From positions 124,001 to 188,000 of the forward strand of contig NZ_RWKI01000007.1 in assembly GCF_003984645.1 (NCBI RefSeq): 64,000 bases of DNA, written 5' to 3'. Of this stretch, positions 15,627 to 24,533 are shown piece by piece; position 1 is the stretch's first letter; each line of letters starts with the position of its first letter. Under the pieces are notes generated by a model. It ran no database searches and was not told where the DNA came from. It worked only from the letters and a program-made list of their open reading frames with translations. The DNA is from Variovorax sp. MHTC-1. Its GTDB lineage: Bacteria > Pseudomonadota > Gammaproteobacteria > Burkholderiales > Burkholderiaceae_C. Position numbers and translations under genes: made by a program.

Positions 15627-16526
15627 ATGACCATGACCCCGCACACCTCTTCTTCTGCAGCAATCGACGCCGAGGCGCTCGCCCGCCTGCAGGCCTGGCA
15701 AGGCCGCAGCGAGACCCTGGCCGACGAGCTCACGGCCACGCCGGTGCGCGCGCTGGCGGCCACGCTGGACCGCGACGACCCTGCCCCGGGGCAGGGCGCG
15801 CGGCTGCCCGAACTCTGGCACTGGCTCTACTTCCTGCCGCACCACCGGCAGTCCGAGATCGGGCCCGACGGCCATGCCAAGCGCGGCGGCTTCCTGCCGC
15901 CGGTGCCGCTGCCGCGCCGCATGTGGGCCGGCGGTCGATTGACGTGGGAAGCAGGCAATCCGCTCGTGGTCGGCGATGCGGTCGAGCGCACCTCGACCAT
16001 CGCTTCGGTCTCGCACAAGGCAGGCCGCAGCGGCGAGCTGGTGTTCGTGCTGGTACGCCACGAGGTGCGCAATGCGCGCGGCCTCGCGCTGACCGAGGAG
16101 CACGACATCGTCTACCGCGCCGCGCCAGCGCCCGGTGAAGCCGCACTGGCGCCGACGCCGGCATCGAAGGACGCAGCCTTCAGCCGCGAGATCGTGCCTG
16201 ATGACGTGCTGCTGTTCCGCTATTCGGCGCTTACCTTCAACGGCCACCGCATCCACTACGACCGGCGCTACGTGACCGAGGTCGAGGGCTACCCGGGCCT
16301 GATCGTGCACGGCCCCCTGATCGCGACGCTGCTGGTCGATCTGCTGCGGCGCGAGAAGCCCGAGGCCACGTTGTCGAAGTTCGAGTTCCGCGCGGTGCGA
16401 CCCACCTTCGACACCGCTTCCTTCCGCGTGCATGGACGGCCCGAAGCCGACGGCAAGAGCTTCCGCCTGTGGGCCGAAGACGCCGACGGCTGGCTCACGA
16501 TGCAAGCCACTGCCACCCTCGCCTGA
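15627..16526 (+). CDS. FAS1-like/MaoC-type CoA hydratase (itaconyl-CoA or mesaconyl-C4-CoA hydratase candidate)
   Basis: A 299-residue double hot-dog hydratase. The N-terminal half has LPELWHWLYFLPHHRQSEIGPDGHAKRGGFLPPVPLPRRMWAGG, and the C-terminal half has the catalytic segment RYSALTFNGHRIHYDRRYVTEVEGYPGLIVHGPL. These match the HTD2/Meh group, which includes P. aeruginosa Ich (itaconyl-CoA to citramalyl-CoA) and Chloroflexus Meh. The neighbours (CoA-transferase, CitE-type lyase) supply the other two itaconate steps, so Ich is favoured. The ribosome site is weak; a second ATG lies 6 bases on. It is the first gene of the operon. Confidence 0.78.
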   Translation: MTMTPHTSSSAAIDAEALARLQAWQGRSETLADELTATPVRALAATLDRDDPAPGQGARLPELWHWLYFLPHHRQSEIGPDGHAKRGGFLPPVPLPRRMWAGGRLTWEAGNPLVVGDAVERTSTIASVSHKAGRSGELVFVLVRHEVRNARGLALTEEHDIVYRAAPAPGEAALAPTPASKDAAFSREIVPDDVLLFRYSALTFNGHRIHYDRRYVTEVEGYPGLIVHGPLIATLLVDLLRREKPEATLSKFEFRAVRPTFDTASFRVHGRPEADGKSFRLWAEDADGWLTMQATATLA

Positions 16527-16534
16527 GACCCCCG

Positions 16535-17704
16535 ATGAAAACCCAGATCCCCATCCCCGATGCGCATCAAGAGATGCGCGATGCCCTGCGCGCGCTGTGC
16601 GGTAGTTTCGATTCCGCCTATTGGCAGAAGGTCGATCACGAGCGCGGCTATCCCGAAGCCTTCGTCAATGCGCTGACCGAGGCCGGCTGGCTCGCCGCGC
16701 TGATCCCCGCCGACTACGGCGGCTCCGGCCTGGGCCTGGCCGAGGCCTCGGTGATCATGGAAGAGATCAATTTCGCCGGCGGCAACGCAGGCTCCTGCCA
16801 CGGCCAGATGTACAACATGGGCACGCTGCTGCGGCACGGCAGCGAGGCGCAGAAGCGCCAGTACTTGCCGAAGATCGCGACCGGCGAACTGCGCCTGCAG
16901 ACCATGGCCGTGACCGAGCCCACCACCGGCACCGACACCACGCAACTCAAGACCACCGCGGTCAAGAAGGGCGACCGCTACGTGGTCAACGGCCAGAAGG
17001 TGTGGATCTCGCGCATCCAGCATTCCGACCTGATGATCCTGCTGGCGCGCACCACGCCGCTGGCCGAGGTGAAGAAGAAGTCGGAAGGCATGTCGATCTT
17101 CATCGTCGACCTGAAGCAGGCCATCGGAAATGGCATGACCGTGCGGCCGATCCTCAACATGGTGAACCACGAGACCAACGAAGTCTTCTTCGACAACCTA
17201 GAGATCCCGGCGGAGAACCTGATCGGCGAGGAGGGCAGGGGCTTCAAGTACATCCTCGACGGGCTCAATGCCGAGCGCACGCTGATCGCGGCCGAGTGCA
17301 TCGGCGATGCCTGGTGGTTCATCGACCGCGCGCGCCGCTACGCCAGCGACCGGCAGGTGTTCGGCCGCGCGATCGGCCAGAACCAGGGCATCCAGTTCCC
17401 GATCGCCGACAACTACATCGAAGCCGAGGCGGCGAACCTCATGCGCTTCAAGGCTTGCGCGCTGTTCGACACCGGCCAGCCCTGCGGCGCCGAGGCGAAC
17501 ATGGCCAAGTACCTGGCGGCCAAGGCCTCGTGGGAGGCGGCCAACACATGCCTGCAGACCCACGGCGGCTTCGGTTTCGCCTGCGAATACGACGTCGAGC
17601 GCAAGTTCCGCGAGACGCGGCTCTACCAGGTGGCGCCGATCTCGACCAACCTCATCTATTCCTACGTGGCCGAGCACCTGCTGGGTTTGCCGCGTTCCTT
17701 CTGA
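16535..17704 (+). CDS. acyl-CoA dehydrogenase
   Basis: A 389-residue FAD-dependent acyl-CoA dehydrogenase with the three standard domains. Visible are the FAD-binding MAVTEPTTGTDTTQLKTTA, the VNGQKVWIS segment and the C-terminal LQTHGGFGFACEYDVERKFRE. It starts 8 bases after the hydratase and ends 14 bases before the CoA-transferase. P. aeruginosa has an acyl-CoA dehydrogenase gene (PA0879) in the same place beside ich. Its substrate in the itaconate setting is not established; a branched dicarboxylyl-CoA is plausible. Confidence 0.88.
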   Translation: MKTQIPIPDAHQEMRDALRALCGSFDSAYWQKVDHERGYPEAFVNALTEAGWLAALIPADYGGSGLGLAEASVIMEEINFAGGNAGSCHGQMYNMGTLLRHGSEAQKRQYLPKIATGELRLQTMAVTEPTTGTDTTQLKTTAVKKGDRYVVNGQKVWISRIQHSDLMILLARTTPLAEVKKKSEGMSIFIVDLKQAIGNGMTVRPILNMVNHETNEVFFDNLEIPAENLIGEEGRGFKYILDGLNAERTLIAAECIGDAWWFIDRARRYASDRQVFGRAIGQNQGIQFPIADNYIEAEAANLMRFKACALFDTGQPCGAEANMAKYLAAKASWEAANTCLQTHGGFGFACEYDVERKFRETRLYQVAPISTNLIYSYVAEHLLGLPRSF

Positions 17705-17718
17705 ACGAGGAAAAAGCC

Positions 17719-18900
17719 ATGACGCGACCTCTCGACGGCATCACCGTCGTCTCCCTCGAACACGCGATCGCGGCGCCTTTCTGCACGCGCCAGCTGGCCG
17801 ATCTCGGCGCTCGCGTGATCAAGGTGGAGCGGCCGGGCGGCGGCGATTTCGCGCGCGCATACGACCAGCGCGTCGCCGGCGAGGCCTCGCACTTCATCTG
17901 GGTCAACCGCTCGAAGGAAAGCCTCACGCTCGACCTCAAGCAGCCGGCGGCGCAGGCCGTGCTGCAGGAACTGGTCGCCAGCGCCGACGTGCTGGTGCAG
18001 AACCTCGCGCCCGGCGCCGCCGCGCGCATGGGGCTCGGCGCAGAAGTGCTGCAGGCGAAGCATCCGGCGCTGATCGTCTGCGACATCTCGGGCTACGGCG
18101 AGGACGGGCCCTACCGCGACAAGAAGGCCTACGACCTGCTGATCCAGAGCGAGGCGGGCTTCCTTTCGGTCACCGGGACCGCCGACGCGCCCTGCAAGTC
18201 GGGCAACTCGATCGCCGACATCGCGGCCGGCATGTATGCCTACACCGGCATCCTCGCGGCGCTGCTGCAGCGGGGCAAGACCGGCCGCGGCTCGCACATC
18301 GATGTCTCGATGCTGGAGTCGCTGGCCGAATGGATGGGCTACCCGATGTACTACGCCTACGACGGCGCGCCGCCGCCGCCGCGCAGCGCCGCCTCGCACG
18401 CCACGATCTACCCCTACGGCCCCTTCGCCGCGGGCGATGGCGGCACCGTGATGCTCGGCCTGCAGAACGAGCGCGAATGGCGGGCCTTCTGCGAAGGCGT
18501 GCTGATGCAGGCCAAGCTCGCGACCGATCCGCGCTTCGACAGCAACGCCAAGCGCAATGCGAACCGCGAAGTCTTGCAAACGCTGATCCTCGAAACCTTC
18601 GCCACGCTCAACACGGCACAGGTGCTCGAACGCCTCGACGCTGCGCAGATCGCCAATGCGCGCATGAACGACATGGCGGGCCTCTGGCAACACCCGCAGC
18701 TGCGCTCGCGCGAGCGCTGGCGCGAGGTCGCTTCGCCGGCCGGCGCGATTCCCGCGCTGCTGCCGCCGGGGCGTCAGAGCGCCTTCGACTACCGCATGGA
18801 TGCGATTCCGGCGGTCGGTGAGCACACCGAATCCATCCTGCGCTCGCTGGGGCGCAGCGATGCGGACATTGCGGCGCTCCGTGCCGCGGAGGCGATCTGA
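17719..18900 (+). CDS. CaiB/BaiF (class III) CoA-transferase, itaconate CoA-transferase candidate
   Basis: A 393-residue class III CoA-transferase. The N-terminal block LDGITVVSLEHAIAAPFCTRQLADLGARVIKVE, the catalytic Asp in KKAYDLLIQSEAG and the GRGSHIDVSMLESLAEW segment are all intact. It would move CoA from succinyl-CoA to a dicarboxylate. With the adjacent hydratase and CitE-type lyase genes this matches the P. aeruginosa Ict family (PA0882), hence the itaconate proposal; mesaconate or citramalate are alternatives. A GAGGAAAA ribosome site precedes the ATG. One base separates it from the MmgE/PrpD gene. Confidence 0.85.
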   Translation: MTRPLDGITVVSLEHAIAAPFCTRQLADLGARVIKVERPGGGDFARAYDQRVAGEASHFIWVNRSKESLTLDLKQPAAQAVLQELVASADVLVQNLAPGAAARMGLGAEVLQAKHPALIVCDISGYGEDGPYRDKKAYDLLIQSEAGFLSVTGTADAPCKSGNSIADIAAGMYAYTGILAALLQRGKTGRGSHIDVSMLESLAEWMGYPMYYAYDGAPPPPRSAASHATIYPYGPFAAGDGGTVMLGLQNEREWRAFCEGVLMQAKLATDPRFDSNAKRNANREVLQTLILETFATLNTAQVLERLDAAQIANARMNDMAGLWQHPQLRSRERWREVASPAGAIPALLPPGRQSAFDYRMDAIPAVGEHTESILRSLGRSDADIAALRAAEAI

Positions 18901-18901
18901 A

Positions 18902-20260
18902 ATGAGCACCGAATCCCTCGCACGCTTCGTCGCCGAACTGCGCTTCGGCGACATTCCGGCCCCCGTCGTTCGCCGCACCGAGGACCTGCTGGTCGACTGG
19001 TTCGGCTCCGCGATCGCGGGGCATGGCGCGCGCCCGGTCGAAACCATCGCCGCTTTCGCGCGCGAGATGGGCCCCGCGGACGGCCGCAGCGAAGTGCTGG
19101 TAGGGCGCACGCGCACGAGCCCTTACTTCGCCGCGCTGGTCAACGCCGCGGCCTCGCACGTCGCCGAGCAGGACGACGTGCACAACGGCTCGGTGTTCCA
19201 TCCGGCGACGGTGGTCTTTCCGGTCGCGCTGGCCTGGGCGCAGGCGCTGGGTGCCAGCGGCGAGCGGCTGCTGGCGGCCGCGGTCGCGGGCTACGAGGTC
19301 GGCATCCGCGTCGGCGAATTCCTCGGGCGCTCGCACTACAAGATCTTTCACACCACCGGCACCGCAGGCACGCTCGCGGCGGCGGCCACGGCCGGCCATT
19401 TGCTCGGACTCGACGCCGCGCGCATGCAGCATGCCTTCGGCTCGGCCGGCACGCAGTCGGCCGGGCTCTGGGAGTTTCTGCGCACAGCCGCCGATTCGAA
19501 GCAGCTGCACACCGCGCATGCGGCCGCGGCCGGCCTGATGGCGGCGACGCTGGCGCGCGACGGCTTCACCGGCGCGCAGCAGATCCTCGAAGGCCCGCAG
19601 GGCATGGCCGCGGGCATGTCGCAGGACGCCGACCCGGCGCGGCTGGTCGACGGGCTGGGCACGCGCTGGGCGCTGGCCGAGACCTCGTTCAAGTACCACG
19701 CCTCCTGCCGCCATACGCATCCGGCGGCCGATGCGCTGCTCGAAGTCATGCGTGCGAACGGTCTGCGCGCCGCCGACCTCGCGCGCGTCACGACGCATGT
19801 ACACCAGGGCGCGATCGACGTGCTGGGGCCGGTGGTCGATCCGGCCACTGTGCACCAGTCGAAGTTCTCGATGGGCACCGTGCTCGCGCTCGTGGCGCGC
19901 TTCGGGCAGGCCGGGCTGGCCGAGTTCGATGCGCATTTCCGCGATGCCGAAACAGTGGCGCTGCGCGATCGCGTGCAGATGGTGCTCGACGCCGAGGTGG
20001 ACGGCGCCTATCCGAAGCGCTGGATCGGCAAGGTCACGGTGCACACGAGCGACGGCCGGGTGCTGCAGGGCCGCGTCGACGAGCCCAAGGGCGATCCCGG
20101 CAACACGCTGTCGCGCGAGGAGATCACCGCCAAGGCGCTGCGGCTCGCGGCCCACAGCGGCGGCGCGAGCGAAGCGGAGATGCACGGTGCCATCGAGCGG
20201 CTCTGGAACGTGGAGAGCGCGCCATCGGTCGGCATGCTGCTCGTGGAGGCGTCTTCGTGA
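18902..20260 (+). CDS. MmgE/PrpD family protein
   Basis: A 452-residue member of the MmgE/PrpD fold, which includes 2-methylcitrate dehydratase and cis-aconitate decarboxylase. Conserved parts are the N-terminal LLVDWFGSAIAGHGARPVE, SHVAEQDDVHNGSVFHPATV with its active-site Asp-Asp-His, and FKYHASCRHTHPAADA. P. aeruginosa PA0881 is the counterpart in the ict-ich-ccl region. Whether it dehydrates, isomerises or decarboxylates a tricarboxylate here is unknown. Its TGA overlaps the GTG start of the next gene by 4 bases. Confidence 0.85.
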   Translation: MSTESLARFVAELRFGDIPAPVVRRTEDLLVDWFGSAIAGHGARPVETIAAFAREMGPADGRSEVLVGRTRTSPYFAALVNAAASHVAEQDDVHNGSVFHPATVVFPVALAWAQALGASGERLLAAAVAGYEVGIRVGEFLGRSHYKIFHTTGTAGTLAAAATAGHLLGLDAARMQHAFGSAGTQSAGLWEFLRTAADSKQLHTAHAAAAGLMAATLARDGFTGAQQILEGPQGMAAGMSQDADPARLVDGLGTRWALAETSFKYHASCRHTHPAADALLEVMRANGLRAADLARVTTHVHQGAIDVLGPVVDPATVHQSKFSMGTVLALVARFGQAGLAEFDAHFRDAETVALRDRVQMVLDAEVDGAYPKRWIGKVTVHTSDGRVLQGRVDEPKGDPGNTLSREEITAKALRLAAHSGGASEAEMHGAIERLWNVESAPSVGMLLVEASS

Positions 20261-21117
20261 ACGCTGCAACCCCGCTCGGATTGGCACGCACCTTCCTCTT
20301 CGTGCCGGCCGACCGGCCCGAGCGCCATGCGCGCGCGCTGGCGTCGGGCGCCGGCGCCGTGATCGTCGATCTCGAAGACGCTGTGGCGCCGGAGCGCAAG
20401 GCGGCTGCGCGCGAGCAGCTCGCCGGCAGCCATGCGGCGCTGCCCGCGGCCGAGCGCAGCCGACTGCTGGTGCGCGTCAATCCATGCGGCACGGCGTGGC
20501 ACGACGAAGACCGCGCGCTCGTGGCGCGGCTCTCCGGCCAGGGGCTCGCCGGCGTGGTGCTGCCGAAGGCCGAGCGTGCCGAAGAACTCGCCGCGCTGGC
20601 CGCTGCCGTCGGGCCGCGGGGCGTGCTCGTTCCATTGATCGAATCGGCCGCCGGGCTCGCCGCGCTCGATGCGCTCGCGAACGCAGCGCAGGTGCTTCGG
20701 CTCGCCTTCGGCCATCTGGACTTCCAAGCCGATCTGGGCCTGGCCTGCGATGCCGACGAGGCCGAACTGGTGCCGGTGCGCCTTGCGCTGGTGCTGGCCT
20801 CACGCCGCGCCGGGCTTGCGGCGCCGATCGATGGCGTGTCGCCCGACTGGCGCGATCGGGAGCGGCTGCAGCTCGATGCGGCGCGCGCGCGGCGCGGCGG
20901 CTTCGGCGCCAAGCTCTGCATCCATCCCGAGCAGGTGGGGCCGGTTCATGCGGCCCTCGGCCCGAGCGCCGAGCAGCTGGCCTGGGCGCAGCGCGTGAAC
21001 GAGGCCATGCACGCCGCCGGCGGCGGCGTGATCAGCCTCGACGGCCGCATGGTCGACGCGCCGGTGCTGCGGCTCGCGCAGCGGCTGCTGGCGCTGGAAG
21101 CGCAGGCCGCGGCCTGA
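20257..21117 (+). CDS. HpcH/HpaI-CitE family lyase, citramalyl-CoA lyase candidate
   Basis: A 286-residue TIM-barrel lyase of the CitE/malyl-CoA lyase group. The opening RTFLFVPADRPERHARAL, the acidic motif VIVDLEDAVAPERK, the Arg in LLVRVNP, the second Mg-binding site around LAFGHLDFQADLG, and GFGAKLCIHPEQV are all present. The family cleaves (3S)-citramalyl-CoA to acetyl-CoA and pyruvate (Ccl) or related malyl-CoAs. The GTG start is dictated by the 4-base overlap with the upstream gene. Position and family match Ccl (PA0883) of the itaconate route. Confidence 0.85.
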   Translation: MNAATPLGLARTFLFVPADRPERHARALASGAGAVIVDLEDAVAPERKAAAREQLAGSHAALPAAERSRLLVRVNPCGTAWHDEDRALVARLSGQGLAGVVLPKAERAEELAALAAAVGPRGVLVPLIESAAGLAALDALANAAQVLRLAFGHLDFQADLGLACDADEAELVPVRLALVLASRRAGLAAPIDGVSPDWRDRERLQLDAARARRGGFGAKLCIHPEQVGPVHAALGPSAEQLAWAQRVNEAMHAAGGGVISLDGRMVDAPVLRLAQRLLALEAQAAA

Positions 21118-21153
21118 ATCCGGTTTTGGCATCTACATCAAGGAGACGACGAT

Positions 21154-22146
21154 ATGGAATTGAAATCGAGAGTTCTGCTTTGCGCATCGCTGGCCGCGGG
21201 CCTGCTCGGAATGCAATCGCCCGCGGCGGCCCAGGCCGCGTGGCCCGACAAGCCCGTCACCATGGTGGTGCCCTATTCGGCCGGCGGCCCGACCGACGTG
21301 GTGGCCCGCATGCTCGCGATCCCCATGGGCAAGTCGCTCGGGCAGACGGTGGTGGTCGAGAACACGGTCGGCGCCGGCGGCACCATCGCGCCCGCGCGGG
21401 TCGCGAAGGCGAAGCCCGACGGCTACACCATCCTGATCCATCACATGGGCATGGCCACCGCGCCGGCGCTCTACAAGAAGCTGCCCTACGACCCGCTGAA
21501 GGACTTCGAGTACATCGGCCAGGTGATGGACGTGCCGATGACGCTGCTGTCGCGCAAGGACTTCCCGGCGAACAACTTCAAGGAATTGCTCGCCTACGTG
21601 AAGGCGAACAAGGACAAGGTCTCGCTCGCCAACGCCGGCATCGGCGCGGTCTCGCAGCTGTGCGGCCTCCTGTTCGCGAGCCAGATCGGCGTCGACCTGA
21701 CGACCGTGCCCTACAAGGGCGCAGGGCCGGCGCTCAACGACCTCATGGGCGGCCAGGTCGACCTGCTGTGCGACCAGACCACGCAGACCGCGCCGGTCAT
21801 CAAGGACGGCAACCGTGTCAAGGTGTTCGGCGTGACCACGCCCAAGCGCCTGGCCAGCATGCCCGAGATCCCGACGCTCGACGAGCAGGGACTCAAGGGC
21901 TTCGACGTGCGCGTGTGGCACGGCATCTACGCGCCCAAGGGCACGCCGGCCGCCGTGACGGCGAAGCTCAACGTCGCCCTGCGCGCGGCCTTGCAGGACG
22001 AGGTGGTCAAGCAGCGCCTGGCCGACCTGAGCTCGGAGATCGTGCCCATGGACAAGGTCACGCCCGAGGCGCTGCGCAGCCACCTCGCGGCCGAGACCGC
22101 CAAGTGGGGCAAGGTGATCCGCGCCGCCGGCATTCAAGGGGAATGA
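21154..22146 (+). CDS. Bug-type tripartite tricarboxylate transporter substrate-binding protein
   Basis: A 330-residue periplasmic receptor. The signal peptide ends near AAAQA (residue 28), followed by WPDKPVTMVVPYSAGGPTDVVARM, the Bug family's binding-loop signature, and later VPYKGAGPALNDLMGGQVDLLCDQ. Bug proteins deliver carboxylates to TctAB-type permeases, but no tctA or tctB gene is in the window. It closes the putative itaconate operon, 36 bases after the lyase, with AAGGAGA before its ATG. It is therefore the likely uptake receptor for that substrate, in the place where Pseudomonas has a TRAP receptor. Confidence 0.92.
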   Translation: MELKSRVLLCASLAAGLLGMQSPAAAQAAWPDKPVTMVVPYSAGGPTDVVARMLAIPMGKSLGQTVVVENTVGAGGTIAPARVAKAKPDGYTILIHHMGMATAPALYKKLPYDPLKDFEYIGQVMDVPMTLLSRKDFPANNFKELLAYVKANKDKVSLANAGIGAVSQLCGLLFASQIGVDLTTVPYKGAGPALNDLMGGQVDLLCDQTTQTAPVIKDGNRVKVFGVTTPKRLASMPEIPTLDEQGLKGFDVRVWHGIYAPKGTPAAVTAKLNVALRAALQDEVVKQRLADLSSEIVPMDKVTPEALRSHLAAETAKWGKVIRAAGIQGE

Positions 22147-22158
22147 GAACCTTAGACC

Positions 22159-22986
22159 TCAATCGCCGAACTCGACGAAGACGGGCTGGTGGTCGGATGC
22201 GCGCGTGGCCAGGTCGACCTCGATGCGGCGCACACGCGACGCGAGGCCCTCGCTGACGAACACGAAGTCGTAGGTCACCGGATCGGGGCCGTGCTTGCGG
22301 TCGAACAGCCGGAAGGTGGGCGCATGGGGCGCATCGCCGTGCACCAGCGGCCAGGCGTCCTGCAGGCGCTCGCGCAGCGTCGCGTGCGCCGGATCGGATG
22401 CAGCCATGTTGAAGTCGCCGCAGAGAATGACTTCCTTCGTATGCAGCTTGGGCTGGAAGGGGCCCTCGTAGTCGGCCTTCGGCGGCGCCGCTGCCTGTTC
22501 GCAGGCCTCGGCGTGCAGGGCGACCAGCACCTTGGCCTGCGCCGTGCGCTGCATCGCCGAGTAGTACTCGAGATGCGTGGTCATCACGCGCAGGGGCCCC
22601 AGTTCGGGGCTGGTCAGCGTCAGCACCGTGCACATGCGCGGCATGCTGGTCACGTCCGGATCGGCCGGCCAGGGCAGCGGATGGTGCTGGACACGGGACA
22701 CCGGCAGGCGGGTGGCGATCAGGTTGCCGAAACGCCGGCGCCGTCCTTCGCGGTCGAACTCCTCCACCGCGGCGCCGAAGAAGAGCTGGAAGCCCGGCAG
22801 CAGCGCGTGCAATTCCGCCGGCTGGTCGCCCGGGCCGCCGGGCATGGCGTCATAGCCCGAGGCGATCTCCTGCAGGCACAGGATGTCGAAGTCGGCCAGG
22901 GCGCGCGCGCCTTCGACGATGCGGCGGGTGCTCACGATGCCGTCGAGGCCGCAGCACCATTGGGTGTTCCAGGTCACGAGTTTCAT
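22159..22986 (-). CDS. endonuclease/exonuclease/phosphatase family protein
   Basis: A 275-residue EEP-fold protein. It starts MKLVTWNTQWC, has the catalytic Glu in ILCLQEIASGY, the Asp-Asn pair in LCGDFNMAASDP and the closing Asp-His in RASDHQPVFVEF. The family includes DNA nucleases, sphingomyelinases and phosphoesterases, and there is no signal peptide here. The start at 22986 has AAGGAAGG just upstream and begins at the first strand of the fold; a longer frame to 23049 was rejected. It is convergent with the Bug gene, 12 bases apart. Confidence 0.88.
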   Translation of the reverse strand: MKLVTWNTQWCCGLDGIVSTRRIVEGARALADFDILCLQEIASGYDAMPGGPGDQPAELHALLPGFQLFFGAAVEEFDREGRRRRFGNLIATRLPVSRVQHHPLPWPADPDVTSMPRMCTVLTLTSPELGPLRVMTTHLEYYSAMQRTAQAKVLVALHAEACEQAAAPPKADYEGPFQPKLHTKEVILCGDFNMAASDPAHATLRERLQDAWPLVHGDAPHAPTFRLFDRKHGPDPVTYDFVFVSEGLASRVRRIEVDLATRASDHQPVFVEFGD

Positions 22987-23140
22987 GGGATGCCTTCCTT
23001 CCTTCTGCTCGAACGCGGTATATGGATGGCCTGTGACACCCCGTTGCATTGAGGGGTCAGTGTTTTCCTGACCCGGTGGCCGCGCGAAACTTCGCTACAG
23101 TGAACAGCGCCTGATCAGGCTCGTCAACATAAGGATCATC

Positions 23141-23878
23141 ATGAGCAAAAGAGTCGCATACGTCACCGGGGGCATGGGAGGCATCGGAACAGCCATTTGC
23201 CAGCGCCTGCACAAGGATGGCTTCACGGTCATCGCCGGCTGCGGTCCCACCCGGGACTACGCCAAGTGGCTGGGCGAGCAGAAGGCCGAGGGCTATGAGT
23301 TCCACGCCTCGGTCGGCAATGTCGGCGACTGGCAGTCGACGGTCGAGGCCTTCACCAAGGCCAAGGCCGAACACGGCAGCATCGACGTGCTGGTCAACAA
23401 CGCCGGCATCACGCGGGACCGCATGTTCCTCAAGATGACGCCCGAGGACTGGAGCGCGGTGATCGAGACCAACCTCAACAGCATGTTCAACGTCACCAAG
23501 CAGGTGGTTGCGGACATGGTCGAAAAAGGCTGGGGCCGCATCATCAACATCAGCTCGGTCAACGGCGCCAAGGGCCAGGCCGGCCAGACCAACTACTCGG
23601 CCGCTAAGGCCGGCATGCACGGCTTCACGATGGCGCTGGCACAGGAGCTGGCGGCCAAGGGCGTGACGGTGAACACCGTGAGCCCTGGCTACATCGGCAC
23701 CGACATGGTCAAGGCGATCCGCCAGGAAGTGCTCGACAAGATCGTGGGCACGATTCCCGTCAAGCGGCTCGGCGAGCCCAGCGAGATCGCTTCCATCATC
23801 GCGTGGCTCGCGACCGACGAAGGCGGCTACTCGACGGGAGCCGACTTCTCGGTCAACGGCGGCCTTCACATGCATTGA
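23141..23878 (+). CDS. phaB: acetoacetyl-CoA reductase
   Basis: A 245-residue SDR that reduces acetoacetyl-CoA to (R)-3-hydroxybutyryl-CoA with NADPH, feeding PhaC. It has TGGMGGIG near residue 9, NNAGITRD, the catalytic Ser in INISSVNG, Tyr152 and Lys156 in YSAAK, and the PhaB-typical GQAGQTNYSAAKAGMHGFT. The C-terminal SVNGGLHMH is the PhaB ending. AAGGAT precedes the ATG and a strong terminator follows 24 bases after the stop, so it is a single-gene unit well separated from phaCA. Confidence 0.96.
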   Translation: MSKRVAYVTGGMGGIGTAICQRLHKDGFTVIAGCGPTRDYAKWLGEQKAEGYEFHASVGNVGDWQSTVEAFTKAKAEHGSIDVLVNNAGITRDRMFLKMTPEDWSAVIETNLNSMFNVTKQVVADMVEKGWGRIINISSVNGAKGQAGQTNYSAAKAGMHGFTMALAQELAAKGVTVNTVSPGYIGTDMVKAIRQEVLDKIVGTIPVKRLGEPSEIASIIAWLATDEGGYSTGADFSVNGGLHMH

Positions 23879-23902
23879 GGCGCCGTATTTCAGCTTGCAT
23901 CG

Positions 23903-23926
23903 AAGACCCGCCTCGGCGGGTCTTTT
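23903..23926 (+). terminator. intrinsic terminator of phaB
   Basis: Nine-pair stem AAGACCCGC / GCGGGTCTT closed by a CTCG tetraloop and running into TTTT. It sits 24 bases past the phaB stop and before the oxidoreductase operon. Confidence 0.9.
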
Positions 23927-23996
23927 GCTTTCCGGCGATCAAGGCTTGCGTTCGCGTCCTACTCCGCCGATGCTCACGGCACGACAAGGTCAGCCC

Positions 23997-24533
23997 ATGG
24001 ATGCCAGTCCCACGCCACTGACGCCGGAGCGCACCGCCTGCCAGGTGCACACGGTCCGCTTCCACTTGAACGGCGTCGCGCGCACGGTGCGGCTCGAGGC
24101 CTGGACCACCCTGCTGGACCTGCTGCGCGAGCACTGCGGCCTGACCGGCACCAAGAAGGGTTGCGACCACGGCCAGTGCGGCGCCTGCACGGTGCTGGTG
24201 GACGGCCGGCGCATCAACGCCTGTCTCACGCTCGCGGTGATGCAGGAGGGCGCGACGATACAGACCATCGAGGGGCTGGCGCACGGTGACCTCCTGCATC
24301 CGCTGCAGCAGGCCTTCGTCGACCACGACGCCTTTCAGTGCGGCTACTGCACGCCGGGCCAGATCTGCTCGGCAGTCGGCCTGCTGCGCGAGGGCCATGC
24401 GCAGAACGAAGACGACGTGCGCGAACAGATGAGCGGCAACCTTTGCCGTTGCGGCGCCTATCCGAACATCGTCAAGGCGGTGGTCGAAGTGCTGGGGCAT
24501 CAGCAGACCGGTGCGTGGAAGGCCGTGCGATGA
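23997..24533 (+). CDS. paoA: aldehyde oxidoreductase, [2Fe-2S] subunit
   Basis: A 178-residue subunit of a xanthine-oxidase-family enzyme. The plant-type cluster motif CDHGQCGAC (plus an earlier Cys in EHCG), and the second cluster residues in FQCGYCTPGQ and NLCRCGAYPNIV, are complete. It passes electrons from the molybdenum centre to FAD. The closest known architecture is E. coli PaoA (YagT), but no twin-arginine signal is present, so this enzyme is probably cytoplasmic. The start at 23997 lies past the phaB terminator. Its stop overlaps the next start (ATGA). Confidence 0.9.
   Translation: MDASPTPLTPERTACQVHTVRFHLNGVARTVRLEAWTTLLDLLREHCGLTGTKKGCDHGQCGACTVLVDGRRINACLTLAVMQEGATIQTIEGLAHGDLLHPLQQAFVDHDAFQCGYCTPGQICSAVGLLREGHAQNEDDVREQMSGNLCRCGAYPNIVKAVVEVLGHQQTGAWKAVR

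Noticed and set aside
23054..23074. GGGTCAG / CTGACCC hairpin upstream of phaB considered as a terminator of the EEP nuclease gene or an attenuator.
   Set aside because: No T-run follows on either strand and it lies upstream of both divergent starts, so termination is unlikely. It may be an operator but nothing supports that further.
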